Assembly (NCBI GenBank): GCA_017558555.1
Contig: JAFYUJ010000089.1
Coordinates: forward strand, 1-64,000
Length of the DNA stretch: 64,000 nt
Direction of reading: 5' to 3'
Source of the DNA: Akkermansia sp.
GTDB lineage: Bacteria; Verrucomicrobiota; Verrucomicrobiia; Verrucomicrobiales; Akkermansiaceae
Part shown: piece after piece, positions 1-9,553 of the stretch
Layout of the letters: every line of letters begins with the position of its first letter
Numbering within the stretch: position 1 is the first letter of the stretch
Position numbers and translations under genes: made by a program
The notes under the pieces: generated by a model
What the model was told of the DNA's origin: nothing
The model's database searches: none
What the model saw: the letters and a program-made list of their open reading frames with translations, nothing else

Positions 1-149
1 CAGCTGGTAGATAAGGCGCATTCTCCTCCGAATTTTGCTCAAGCATGAGTACAGGGGGGCTTCGAAAAAGCTTCTATTCGGAAAGCCTAGGATTTATCGG
101 TACTTGCGTCTCTCAGAAAAAATCTTTGGGACACATGTGCAAAACACAA

Positions 150-186
150 AGCACCCGCAGACGAAACTAACTCCGCTGCGGGTGCT
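150..186 (-). terminator. Intrinsic terminator-like hairpin
   Basis: A perfect 11-bp inverted repeat (positions 150-160 pairing with 176-186, G+C-rich, 15-nt loop) lies just downstream of the minus-strand gene ending at 210. Read on the minus strand it is followed by a T-rich stretch. It probably ends the two-gene minus-strand unit 3692-210. Positions 1-149 hold no gene that I can support. Confidence 0.65.
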
Positions 187-209
187 GTAAATCAGAAATA
201 TCGTTGAGA

Positions 210-1466
210 TTATTTCTTCTTCATTTCGATAAAGCCGGAGCATTCCAGCCAATGGTCATTACTCTGGGCGGTCAGCCAAACTTCCACCTTGGCATTGGGA
301 GAAATCCCGGCCGGCACTGTAAGCTCCACGCTCTTAGTATTCACATCTGGTTTAATATTGGCAGTCGATACCACTTTGCCATTCACGGCCAAGCGATAAT
401 TACGGGTCACCATCGAACCGTTTTCCATCGGTATAAGGCTAAATACATACACACCAGGCCCCTTGATAGAGGAAGAGACATTCACATGCCAATCCTTCTC
501 AAAGCGCAGCGTTTGATTGCCACGGATGTAGAAGTTGGAATTAATTTCTGTGACTGATTTCGGATCCCAATAGTGGTAGAACTTGGCAGCACCTTTGCCA
601 CATTCAGAATCCGGGTTAATCGCGACAATTTCCTTCAGGGTGGCCAGCATAGCAGAGCGGTCCTTCTTTTCGGAATGCTCCATTTGCAAACGCTGCACAT
701 AATACAACCCTGCAAGCCATTGCTGGCGGCGTTCACCTTTGAGTTCCTTGTTGGCAAGGGCTTTGCGGACAAACGCTTCGGCGCCAGCAAAATCGCGTTT
801 CGCGCCTTCCAGTTTACCATCGGGGCCACCTTTGAGGATGAGTCCCATCTGGCCGTACATATCCAGGTGATCCATGCCAAACAGCGCGCGATAACCGCTT
901 TCATCATTCGGGTCTTCCTTGTTGATGATTTTGCGAAGCTCCTGGTTGAGCATAGCGTCAGTCACGCGCAACATCGACAAAGCCTGGCCGGCAGCCTTGG
1001 CAGCCTCTACACCTTTGCTTGCGCGAGCCTTGGCCGCAAGGCTCATGAACTCGGGAGCTTTGGACACAAGTTTGCTCACGGATTTCTTCAACAATTCTGT
1101 ATCTCGCGTCACGGTTGGGCCAAATGTGGCCATGAAAGTACCATCCGGAGCCAGCAGAACAGAGGTCGGCAAATTATAGCGTTCCAACGGGAGGATTTTC
1201 TTGCGGATTTCACCATCCAGCCCTGTTTTCTCATCAAACTGACCAAACACTACCGGCAGGTCGGACTTGGACAACGCGGACCAATCACGACACAGGATTC
1301 CAGCATCGTGCAACCAATCTGAACCATACCAAAGAATCAATGCCGGTTTTCCCGCATCCTTAGCCTGTTGCTTGGCTTGAGGCACATCCGGAAAGTTCAC
1401 CGTAGCAGCCATACCGGGCAACACGGTAAGAGCCAGAAGAGACAGCGTCAATAATGTTTTCTTCAT
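210..1466 (-). CDS. Secreted thioredoxin-fold-like protein, function unknown
   Basis: 418 aa with a Sec signal peptide (KK start, hydrophobic core, GMAA cleavage region near residue 20). Residues about 25-130 look like a thioredoxin-like fold: AKDAGKPALILWYGSDW resembles thiol-disulfide proteins, and a LPTSVLLAPDGTF segment matches the cis-Pro strand. The CxxC redox motif is absent, so thiol oxidoreductase activity is unlikely. A helical middle (about 140-290) and a beta-rich C-terminus (about 300-418) follow, the latter possibly a carbohydrate or ligand-binding sandwich. It starts 18 nt after the stop of the upstream secreted protein (1485-3692), so the two are probably one operon and may act together in the periplasm or at the surface. 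No named family is recognised with confidence. Confidence 0.8.
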   Translation of the reverse strand: MKKTLLTLSLLALTVLPGMAATVNFPDVPQAKQQAKDAGKPALILWYGSDWLHDAGILCRDWSALSKSDLPVVFGQFDEKTGLDGEIRKKILPLERYNLPTSVLLAPDGTFMATFGPTVTRDTELLKKSVSKLVSKAPEFMSLAAKARASKGVEAAKAAGQALSMLRVTDAMLNQELRKIINKEDPNDESGYRALFGMDHLDMYGQMGLILKGGPDGKLEGAKRDFAGAEAFVRKALANKELKGERRQQWLAGLYYVQRLQMEHSEKKDRSAMLATLKEIVAINPDSECGKGAAKFYHYWDPKSVTEINSNFYIRGNQTLRFEKDWHVNVSSSIKGPGVYVFSLIPMENGSMVTRNYRLAVNGKVVSTANIKPDVNTKSVELTVPAGISPNAKVEVWLTAQSNDHWLECSGFIEMKKK

Positions 1467-1484
1467 GTTGATAAAAGATTGAGA

Positions 1485-3692
1485 TTATTTGCTATAAACC
1501 ACAAAGTGAGAAAGATGAGCAAAATTCGGGGCATCCCCATTATCAAACTCCACCTTGACCCACTTACCTTCCGTACCGGCGGGGAATGTCACACACCATT
1601 CTGTCGGCATGTTATCCACACTTTCTTTCTTCATCCATGTCGCACCATCGGCGCTGGTGTACACAGTTGCTTTTTTCATACGGTCAGCATTTCCATTGCT
1701 CTTACGAATAATGCACCCGGTCAGTTCAGACTTCTGCGCCAGCTCAACAATGAAGCTCGGCGTCTTTTCCTTGTCGGTGTGGCATTTGCCACCCTCCAGC
1801 GTCATCACCGCAGCGTGGGCAGAAGCCGTATCCCATTGGCATGATGTAGAACCACGGAACAACACGGCAGGAGCAGGAGCGCCGGCTGGCGTCGTCGCGA
1901 GTTCCAACTTGCCCGCGGGCTGCACCGGGCCGGATGCCTTGATGGCGGCATCCACAAGAGCCTTGAACGCAGGAGCAGAGCGTGCCTGCTCCGCGGCCAC
2001 TATAGCTTTGCTATAAGCATCGCGCATCTTCTTGGCCTTATCCTTATCGGCCGGGCCCTGGGCAGCAGGTGCAGACTCTGCAGCCAGAGCAAACGCTTTG
2101 CCAAAGGCCTCGGCCTTGTCTTTCTGCACAAAAGTCTTCACTGCCCATTCCAGCACCTGCCCAAAGGTGGTGCCATCCCCGGCATTGACATGGGCAGTCA
2201 AAGCCATGGCAAGATATTTTTCAGCAGCTTCATCACTGGGCAAGGTTGCAAGCTGCGTATCCAGCAATTCACCGCAGGTAGTAGCCCAAGAGCTCTGAGT
2301 ATCGGCAATCATGGCGTGCATCTGACCATAAATGGCAAGTTTTTGCTCATCCGTCATGTTAACCATTACCTTGTCCAAATCTTTCGCCACCTCCACCACG
2401 GCAAACCCATTGCCCTTGTAGAGCGGAATCATCTCCTGCATATAGGCATAGCAGGTATCAGGCGTCAGGTCCGTAGCCAACATCAAGCGGTGCAGTTCCT
2501 TACGGAAGAAGGGATGCAGCGGAGACAACGCCAAAGCGGCTTTCCAAGACTCAACCGCTTCCGGGGTCTTGCCTACAGCTTCCAGAGCACGTGCGCATAC
2601 ACTCATCTTGTATGCATCGCGTATCTTGGCATCGTCGGCATAAACACTCTCCATCAGCAAATAGCCCGTGGGATATCGCGGAATGAAAATGTAATTGTGA
2701 GCGCCGCCATCCGGACCACCAAAGCCGCCCACCCATTTACCGCGCTCGGTGCGCACACCATACGCGCAGTGCCCGGGCTGGCCTACCGTGTAGGCAGGTA
2801 TACCATGCGCCATGGCCGCTACAGCACCCAGGTGAGACATAGCACCGCACACGCCACCATTCTGATGCGTGGTCTCAGCATCGCTCTCTGCAGAATATGG
2901 CAAATTATACATGCCGCTCTGCACAGAATCACCAAAGCGCGAGGTCCCCGTGTAAATGGCAGACCAGCATGCCTGGCCGTACTGATCCCACGGTAAGTTA
3001 ATATGCTTGGCAGCATAGGCGTAAGAAGCATCATCCCAATCCTGCCCGGGAATCCCCACTACGAAGCGCAGCTCCCAAGGCTGAAGATTCTTGTAATTGG
3101 GGTGCAAGAGCCCCTTCTCTGCCTGGCTTTGGAAGAACTGGTAACGCCAAACGGGATTAAACCGGTTCGGGTTTTTCTTCTGAATGGCCGGATTGGGCGC
3201 CGTCTCGCCACCGCCCCACACAGAGGCCAGAGCTACGGCCAGCGGCTTATTCTTCACAATACCCGGTTCGGCCCGCCAGATGCGATACAGCACATCAATG
3301 CCAATATCGGTCTGATACGGCACCAACCCACATCCCAGATACAGCTCTTGCCATCTCGTATCCTTGGCAAACTCCACCAAAAACTTGCGTTTACTGGGAT
3401 TCTTGGCGTATTCCGTCATTACATTGGCTCCGGTTACGCGAATCACCTCCAGCAAGGTCGCCATGCGCAAGCTCTCTTTGTCGGCAGGTGATATGGCGCG
3501 ATTTTCAAGCGCCTTCACCAATGCTGCATACACGGCCTGGTAATCCCCCTGCTCTATCGCCTGAGCTTCGCTCAGCACGGGTCCTGCAGTCGTTTTACCG
3601 GCGCCTACACCCTCAGCCGACACTGCCGGCATACCTGCCAGCAAGCCAAGCGAAAGTGTCCCAATCGCTAAAATGCCTGTTCTCATAGACAT
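1485..3692 (-). CDS. Secreted protein with transglutaminase-like core and discoidin-like (F5/8) C-terminus
   Basis: 735 aa with a signal peptide (cleavage near AVSA, residue 26). The segment GGVCGAMSHLGAVAAMAHG (Cys about 282) followed by GQPGHCAYGV (His about 308) is the Cys...His arrangement of the transglutaminase-like cysteine peptidase superfamily. A Trp and Asp/Asn-bearing strand follows (KWVGGFGGPDGG...N). The last 130 residues resemble an F5/8 type C (discoidin) sugar-binding domain: TASAHAAVMTLEGG, then VYTSADGATW, then WVKVEFDNG. The middle is helical, perhaps TPR-like. The combination suggests binding to glycans and acting on a peptide or amide bond; the substrate is unknown. Start ATG at 3692 has an AAAGGTAGAT stretch before it; ATG 3686 is an alternative. 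Confidence 0.75.
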   Translation of the reverse strand: MSMRTGILAIGTLSLGLLAGMPAVSAEGVGAGKTTAGPVLSEAQAIEQGDYQAVYAALVKALENRAISPADKESLRMATLLEVIRVTGANVMTEYAKNPSKRKFLVEFAKDTRWQELYLGCGLVPYQTDIGIDVLYRIWRAEPGIVKNKPLAVALASVWGGGETAPNPAIQKKNPNRFNPVWRYQFFQSQAEKGLLHPNYKNLQPWELRFVVGIPGQDWDDASYAYAAKHINLPWDQYGQACWSAIYTGTSRFGDSVQSGMYNLPYSAESDAETTHQNGGVCGAMSHLGAVAAMAHGIPAYTVGQPGHCAYGVRTERGKWVGGFGGPDGGAHNYIFIPRYPTGYLLMESVYADDAKIRDAYKMSVCARALEAVGKTPEAVESWKAALALSPLHPFFRKELHRLMLATDLTPDTCYAYMQEMIPLYKGNGFAVVEVAKDLDKVMVNMTDEQKLAIYGQMHAMIADTQSSWATTCGELLDTQLATLPSDEAAEKYLAMALTAHVNAGDGTTFGQVLEWAVKTFVQKDKAEAFGKAFALAAESAPAAQGPADKDKAKKMRDAYSKAIVAAEQARSAPAFKALVDAAIKASGPVQPAGKLELATTPAGAPAPAVLFRGSTSCQWDTASAHAAVMTLEGGKCHTDKEKTPSFIVELAQKSELTGCIIRKSNGNADRMKKATVYTSADGATWMKKESVDNMPTEWCVTFPAGTEGKWVKVEFDNGDAPNFAHLSHFVVYSK

Positions 3693-3698
3693 ATCTAC

Positions 3699-3727
3699 CT
3701 TTTACGCCTGCTCCCCATACAAGTCAA
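3699..3727 (-). promoter_or_regulatory. Possible promoter very close to the start codon
   Basis: On the minus strand TTGACT (3727-3722), 17 nt, TAAAAG (3704-3699), then 6 nt to the ATG at 3692. The -35 is good, the -10 weak (4 of 6). The A-rich -10 could instead act as a ribosome-binding region, so this is tentative. The same TTGACT-N17-TAAAAG arrangement occurs before the gene at 7154. Confidence 0.35.
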
Positions 3728-3875
3728 GAATAAAAGAAAAATATTTCTTGGAGGGTGCGCGTTACATCAAACATCCAATCACCGCACTTGCCCCATCTCG
3801 CAGACACAAAAAGCGCACCTCAAAACATCGACACCATTCGCTTTGTCGGAACAGGCAGAAAAGCTCATTACGACC

Positions 3876-5477
3876 TCATGCTCGTTTTTTACGCAAACAA
3901 ATTGTGGCCAGCCCCAGCAAGGCCAATATCGAAGAGCGAGGCTCAGGCACAGCGTTTCCTACATGTTGCAAGTAAACATTTGTTCCCAAAGCATCGTAAA
4001 TAAGTAAAGTTTGCTCATTAATCCATGGCCCGCCAAAATAATCTGCGGCGCACAGCGTCAACACCTGTCCGGATAAGGTATCGATGGTCAATGCCTCTTC
4101 TTCAAACTCGACCATTTCAACACCACTAAACAACCAGACTTTGTCATCATATCCATATTCCACATCGGACTCCAGAGTAAGTATCACCTTCTGCTCCGCT
4201 TCCGTATGGCCTGGCAGAATTAAGCGACCTCCATTCAAACACAAGTGAGTCCCAGCTGCAACATAATAACTACCGGGCATGAGCGTTAAAGAACCACTTT
4301 CAACAACTCCCCCCACGACAGTGTTATACTCCATGCCTACCGATTGAGCGTAACGATTGAGAGTATACTCACTCATCGTTTCAGACAGCACCAGCTCAGC
4401 CCCCTGCTCCACTACAATATTTTTGGCTTTCAATGTTGCCGACTCCAATGTCATCATTCCCCCATGCTCCAGTATCAAATTGGAGTTGTGCATATCCAAC
4501 ATACCACCCGAAATGCTAATCCGGCCGTCTGTGGCATACGTTCCCTCCGTGACGGAAAGGCTGGCAGCATCACCCAACACGCGAAGATTTCCGGCAAATT
4601 CGGAAATATTGGAAAACCTTGCAGAACTATCGAGAACCTCAACAACACCGTTTCCCTTTAACTCTCCCGCACCAGACGCATCGACACCCTCTTGGATGAC
4701 CAATCGCCCATTGATTTCACTCTTCTCTGCATAGTATTCCCCCTCTTGCACAAACAAGGTTGAATGTGTTTCAACTTTCACCTGACTGCCTATATCAGCC
4801 CTTCCTGCCAGAGTAACCTCTCCAGGCGCCTCTATCACCAAAAAACTTCCCTTTACAGTGGTCAGATCAGATGTATTCCCCAGTGCAGCTACATGCCGTA
4901 CGCGCAGCTCTCCTTCTTGAAGCAACGTTGAGCCACTATAATCATTCTCCATATCCAGAGCAAGGCATCCTGCCCCACTTTTCACCAAACTCGCGTCACC
5001 TGTTATTTTACCACCACTTTCATCAGACACAAACACATAGTCATCATCAACTGAATTATCTACAACTATGAGCGAAGGTGATACATTCCCCACCACCATT
5101 ACCGTACCACTCCCTGCATTTCCAAAGTAAACATCGACACCATCTTTTTGCTGAGAGCTATCCCACACACCTCCCGTCTCTTCGCCATCCCATTCCATGC
5201 GATTGACAACGTAGTACAGAGAACTCCCCTCCCACACCAAATCAGAAAAAGAAGCACCAACAGCAGCTCCCTTGCCATGAACAACCACATTGGACTCATT
5301 CCACAGCGCTTCGTTCGGGCCACCTGCCCCGCTTGCCAAAGTGATAATTTTATACCGTCCATTGGACCATCCATCCGTTCGATCCAAATATATATTCAGA
5401 GCTCCGGTCGCCAAAGAGGCTTGGGTCAGCGTCAAAGCCGCAGTTGTTCTATGCGATTCGTCCAATGATACTTTCAA
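3876..5477 (-). pseudogene. C-terminal half of a Pmp-repeat PEP-CTERM surface protein, cut off by a premature stop
   Basis: This 533-codon stretch lies in exactly the same frame as the gene at 5493-7154, from which it is separated only by one TAA codon (5495-5493) and five sense codons. It would start at a TTG without a ribosome-binding site and has no signal peptide of its own, so it is best read as the second half of one 1092-codon gene. The content is beta-helix-like, autotransporter-associated repeats (SLVKSGAGCLALDMENDYSG, with the typical GxGxLxL and YSGxT pattern, and several GG.L.....L.L strands). It ends in a PEP-CTERM signal: VPEPRSS, a hydrophobic helix, then RKKRA. That signal directs exosortase-dependent surface sorting. 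If the stop is read through or reverted, the anchor is restored; otherwise the N-terminal part is secreted without it. Confidence 0.7.
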
Positions 5478-5492
5478 AAACGAAGAGTCATC

Positions 5493-7154
5493 TTAACTCA
5501 CCCTACTGGCAGTAATCACGCTACACCCCTGCAATTCCACTCCACACCCAGCACCAAGCTGCACCTGATAGCCTTCCATGTTCAAAGAAGCATCACGGAG
5601 AAACAGCGAGGCTTCACTATCTGCTACAGCAGACACTCCCCGACTTTTCAAAATGGCACCGTCCACTACTTGCAGACTGCCGCCATAAAGATAAAGGTGA
5701 TTATCGATAACACTTGTCACAGATTGTTGCAGTTCAGCATGTGTTACGGCCTGGCCCTTTATCTCAGCCAGTCTATTTGCTGCATCTTCTCCGCTAAAAA
5801 TGATATCACCTGTTGCTTGTTGGCTTGCCCCATTTTCATCCATATAAGGAGCATTCAAGCTCACCACGCCCGAGGAATACACCATATTCACAGGATCCTT
5901 GAACAGAATGAAGCCCCCATCCGGTGCAGACAACACCATAGATGCCATTTTATCAGGCACATCCATCGCACTTAAACGACACGTCGCCTCCAAGCCATTA
6001 ACTTGCTCATAATTATTTTCAAAAATGACTCTTTTGTTCCCCGAAATCACCACATCACCCAAGGCATAAATAGCACCACCAAACGCATCAGTTTGAGAAG
6101 ACCTTGCTGCAACACGATTCCCCGAAAAAGAAACCAGGTCATTATTGCTTATCTCCAACCCATCATTGGCATATATGGCACCACCGTAGGCGGAGGACGT
6201 CGCTTCAGCCTCATTGCCTGCAAATATCACCTCACCATTGCGAGCAATGACGAGTCCCCCGCTTGCATAAAAAGCTCCTCCTCGTGCACTGGAAGAGGTC
6301 TGTTCCGTTGTGGCTTTATTACCTGTTACATACAGTCGCAGATTTTCATCAAATGTTGCGCGTCCTTTGGCATATAAAGCACCACCTTCGAGCTTAGCGC
6401 CATATGAAGTCACCTCCACATCATTATCATGGAACACAACGGCTCGGTTGCGGCAAAACTCAACCACATTTTCTGCATACACGGCACCACCCAAAACCTC
6501 TTTATCACTTGCTTTCACCTGCACATAGTTCTCCACAAAAATCACCTCTCCATTATGACAAACATTGACAATAGATTCACTCCCAGTTGAAGCTATTGCC
6601 CCACCTTTTCTCGCATCAGTATACACCGATGCACAATTCGAAAACACAACATCGAAGTCAGCTTCGCCCTCCGCGCTTTCCGCGTCCCCTCCATCTATCC
6701 CGGACAGTGTCAATCCATCCGCCACATTGATAGCACCGCCACTTACCCTCGTGCTGATATTCTCAAACGACAACCTGTCAAGCTCATAAAAATCCACTTG
6801 GCGGGATGTATAAAACACCCCCGAAGCGCCACCAGAATATGACAACATCACACTCCCTTCCGCCCCGGATGCAAACCAATAACTCCCCTTTTTAAATAAT
6901 TGTTTTGATGCACTCCAGGCCGTATTAGTACCCGGCGTCAGGTCCACATCATTAGATAGCGTAAATGCGTATTTGGCAGAATCATCCTTTCCTGCATATC
7001 CGTTGAAATCTGCAGCTTCTGCTATCTCTTCTTTTATATAACCTTCCGGTGCTGATGCTCCCTCTGCCGCACACCCCACACTCCACATACAAAACATTCC
7101 ACAAACTACTAAACAACAACATTTTCTAAACACACTTTTCCTTTTACGCTTCAA
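5493..7154 (-). CDS. Pmp-like repeat surface protein, N-terminal part ending at a premature TAA
   Basis: 553 aa to the stop. The N-terminus is a signal peptide (KRKRK, then a Cys-rich hydrophobic core, cleavage near VGCAAEG). Residues about 165-390 carry at least six GGA[I/V/L/F]YA motifs alternating with FxxN motifs (FVEN, FHDN, FAGN, FSGN, FENN). This is the signature of the chlamydial polymorphic membrane protein repeat, a right-handed beta-helix adhesin fold. No beta-barrel is encoded; the missing end, with a PEP-CTERM anchor, continues in frame at 5477-3876. The listed start is TTG (preceded by an in-frame TAG); GTG at 7133 is an alternative that fits a promoter with almost no leader. 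Not part of an obvious operon. Confidence 0.75.
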   Translation of the reverse strand: MKRKRKSVFRKCCCLVVCGMFCMWSVGCAAEGASAPEGYIKEEIAEAADFNGYAGKDDSAKYAFTLSNDVDLTPGTNTAWSASKQLFKKGSYWFASGAEGSVMLSYSGGASGVFYTSRQVDFYELDRLSFENISTRVSGGAINVADGLTLSGIDGGDAESAEGEADFDVVFSNCASVYTDARKGGAIASTGSESIVNVCHNGEVIFVENYVQVKASDKEVLGGAVYAENVVEFCRNRAVVFHDNDVEVTSYGAKLEGGALYAKGRATFDENLRLYVTGNKATTEQTSSSARGGAFYASGGLVIARNGEVIFAGNEAEATSSAYGGAIYANDGLEISNNDLVSFSGNRVAARSSQTDAFGGAIYALGDVVISGNKRVIFENNYEQVNGLEATCRLSAMDVPDKMASMVLSAPDGGFILFKDPVNMVYSSGVVSLNAPYMDENGASQQATGDIIFSGEDAANRLAEIKGQAVTHAELQQSVTSVIDNHLYLYGGSLQVVDGAILKSRGVSAVADSEASLFLRDASLNMEGYQVQLGAGCGVELQGCSVITASRVS

Positions 7155-7169
7155 CTATAGCAAAGTCAA
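7141..7169 (-). promoter_or_regulatory. Possible promoter overlapping the gene start
   Basis: On the minus strand TTGACT (7169-7164), 17 nt, TAAAAG (7146-7141). The predicted transcription start falls near the GTG at 7133, which would make the message leaderless if that codon is used. Same spacing and hexamers as the element at 3699-3727. Weak -10, tentative. Confidence 0.3.
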
Positions 7170-7381
7170 GAAAAAAACGCTTATTTTTCTAAGATTGGTC
7201 TTTCATGCTCTTTTAAATCACAAAATCCTTGCATATTTTCCAAAATCTGCCAGAATCGCCTCATCGGCACATGCATCACCATCCATGAAATCACCCATGA
7301 TGGTACGTTCGCTGTAACAACTGTACTTTTCCTCTCCCCAATAAGCAACTTTTCAGGATTCCCACAGAACTCTCATTTGCG

Positions 7382-8455
7382 ATGCATCACCCCGTCACCA
7401 TCTCTGTCACCGTTCCTGTACACAACACGGAAAAATACCTCCCAACATGCCTGGACAGCTTGTTGGCGCAAACATACCCGCACTTGGAAATCATTTGTGT
7501 AGATGATGGCTCTACTGATGCCTCCCTGCAAATCTTGCAAGCATACGCAGCCAAAGATGCGCGAATCAAGGTATATCACCAAGAGCCTGCCGGTGTGTCA
7601 GCCGCACGTAATACTGCGCTTCTGCACAGCACAGGAGATTTCGTAACAAGCCTGGATTCGGATGATTACATCGCTCCCTATACATACGAAAAAGCAGTTG
7701 CATGCATCACAGATGAGGTAGATTGGGTATCATACGGCATCCAACTGGTGGATACAAACGGCAACCCGCTGCCGGACAATGACGGATACTATGCGACGCA
7801 TTATGAAGGTACGCTGGATTTCACGCCGGACATGGCAAACCGAATGAACGTATGCATCTGGTCCAAGCTCTGGCGCCGCTCCATTATGGTAGAACACAAT
7901 ATGCTCTATCCTCAGGGGCTGGTGCATGAGGATGATGCCATCTTCTACATGTTTGCCCCCTTTGTACGCAAGGCTGCCTTCATTAACGATATTTGCTACT
8001 ATTATGTACAACGCCGCGGCTCCATCATGCACGATGACCGTAAGACCATAGCAGATGCAGAGCAATACCTGGGCGTCCTGCGCTATGTCTTTGATTTTCA
8101 CACAAAACAAGGCTTCAATCCCCTGCACAATCATTTCTTCCTCTGCCAATTTGGCAGGGCTTATCACCTGGTAGAGCGTTTCTGCCCCGAACACCAACGC
8201 CACCAACTGGCGGCCCTATTCAAAGCTATGGCCCAAGAAACAGGGCTGGCAGCCGCTCACCCAAGAGATTGGCGTATCCGTAGCCTGAATCTTCCGGGCA
8301 AAGTACTTTCTTTCTTCATTCGCCGGCGCTCACGCAGAACGCAGTACCGTCTGGGTCCCCTCCCTCTCTTTTCCGTTATCCATAATGCAGGAGGCGAGGC
8401 AAAATATCAATTTGATTTCTTGCGCAATATTTTATTGCGACTCAGGAGTTGCTGA
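7382..8455 (+). CDS. Glycosyltransferase family 2
   Basis: 357 aa. GT-A fold: ISVTVPVHNTEKYL at the N-terminus, VDDGSTD (nucleotide-sugar binding) near residue 42, and LDSDDY (the DxD-like metal site) near 97. HEDDAIFYM near residue 180 fits the acceptor-side acidic motif of this subgroup. No membrane segment, so probably cytoplasmic or membrane-peripheral, adding one sugar to a lipid-linked intermediate. The C-terminus carries YRLGPLPLFSVIHN, a short LGxPxxS-type tail also seen in its neighbours. It is the only glycosyltransferase here on the plus strand; its 3' end overlaps that of the gene at 8442 by 14 bp. Sugar specificity cannot be told from sequence. Confidence 0.88.
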   Translation: MHHPVTISVTVPVHNTEKYLPTCLDSLLAQTYPHLEIICVDDGSTDASLQILQAYAAKDARIKVYHQEPAGVSAARNTALLHSTGDFVTSLDSDDYIAPYTYEKAVACITDEVDWVSYGIQLVDTNGNPLPDNDGYYATHYEGTLDFTPDMANRMNVCIWSKLWRRSIMVEHNMLYPQGLVHEDDAIFYMFAPFVRKAAFINDICYYYVQRRGSIMHDDRKTIADAEQYLGVLRYVFDFHTKQGFNPLHNHFFLCQFGRAYHLVERFCPEHQRHQLAALFKAMAQETGLAAAHPRDWRIRSLNLPGKVLSFFIRRRSRRTQYRLGPLPLFSVIHNAGGEAKYQFDFLRNILLRLRSC

Positions 8456-9551
8456 TTTTCGCCGGAGCGGGAAGCAGAGAACGGAACTTTGCAACCAGTG
8501 CTTCTCGTAAAGACCTGGCAGGATAACCGTGTTGCAACGCATACTTGTTGCCAGGCCTCATAGAGCATGCTATGCGCACCCAATACATTGCCTTCTCACA
8601 TCGAGTCGATACATCGCGCCCCTTTGTCACAGAATCCATATAAATCCTCGCTGCCCACTGCAAACTAAACTTTCGCAATAAGTTTCCACACCCCCGAGAC
8701 ACATCTCTCATCTGGTGTTGTAAGATACGAGAAAACTCTGTTACGTTACCGCCTTTTTCCTTGCGCCATTCAGAGAGTTCCAAACAGCGATCAGTCAACA
8801 CTCCCATCACCAAATCTCGGTATTCTGCATCAATCTTGCATAACTTCAAGACCAATGACCAATATCGATTTGTTAATTCTATATATTCAGGTAAGTAGTG
8901 AAACACGCTATTGCATGAAAACCCATCCGCAGGGTATGCAGCAACAGGATTGCACCACATAAAAGGATACCCCACAGATGCAAATGCTTTACACATGAAA
9001 TCAGCGTCGGCTATGCAACGATATGTCGCCACGTCATACCCTCCAAGAGAACGATACAAAGCAGCCGTAGCAAAATAACCTTGGTGACAACAAGGTGTAC
9101 GTAAATACACATACTCGAAACAGGGTAAATCTATTGTTTCCTTCTCATTAAATCGAGTTACAACAGGAGCAACTGCGTGTTCTGCAACACCGCTGAGCAA
9201 CGGCTCTACACATTTTTCCAAATCTTTAGCATTCAACAGCAAATCCCCAGCATTCAAAAAATAAAGCACTTGCCCCTTGGATAAGCGAATTCCCTTATTC
9301 ATGGCATCGTAAATACCAGAATCCGGCTCAGAAACAAAATCCTCTATTACCCCCGCATCGTGCCACTGATGCAATAAGTCAGAAGTTCCGTCAGTAGAAG
9401 CACCATCAATCAGTAAATGCTGTATGCTCAGTTTTGTATCCGCTTTGATTGACCTGACATTGCTAACCGTATCCATCAATCGCTCTTTGGCGTTACGACA
9501 TACGGTAATAATGGTCAACTGATAACCATCCTGCATCTCTTCACTCATCAT
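8442..9551 (-). CDS. Glycosyltransferase family 2 (DGASTDGT subtype)
   Basis: 369 aa from ATG 9551, two nt after the stop of the upstream gene; a longer TTG start at 9563 would overlap it. The N-terminal GT-A domain has LTIITVCRNAKERL, LIDGASTDGTSDL and SEPDSGIYDAMNKGI followed by LNAGD. This is the WcaA/WcaE-like colanic-acid-type signature, distinct from the VxDGSTD type of its neighbours. It is the last gene of the five-gene minus-strand glycosyltransferase unit. The C-terminal 150 residues are helical and of unknown role. Likely adds a sugar to the repeat unit of a surface polysaccharide; donor and linkage unknown. Confidence 0.87.
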   Translation of the reverse strand: MMSEEMQDGYQLTIITVCRNAKERLMDTVSNVRSIKADTKLSIQHLLIDGASTDGTSDLLHQWHDAGVIEDFVSEPDSGIYDAMNKGIRLSKGQVLYFLNAGDLLLNAKDLEKCVEPLLSGVAEHAVAPVVTRFNEKETIDLPCFEYVYLRTPCCHQGYFATAALYRSLGGYDVATYRCIADADFMCKAFASVGYPFMWCNPVAAYPADGFSCNSVFHYLPEYIELTNRYWSLVLKLCKIDAEYRDLVMGVLTDRCLELSEWRKEKGGNVTEFSRILQHQMRDVSRGCGNLLRKFSLQWAARIYMDSVTKGRDVSTRCEKAMYWVRIACSMRPGNKYALQHGYPARSLREALVAKFRSLLPAPAKISNS

Positions 9552-9553
9552 TT

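Noticed and set aside
5477-5495. Frameshift between the two halves of the Pmp/PEP-CTERM gene
   Set aside because: Both halves are in the same frame; only a TAA codon interrupts, so it is a nonsense change and not a frameshift.
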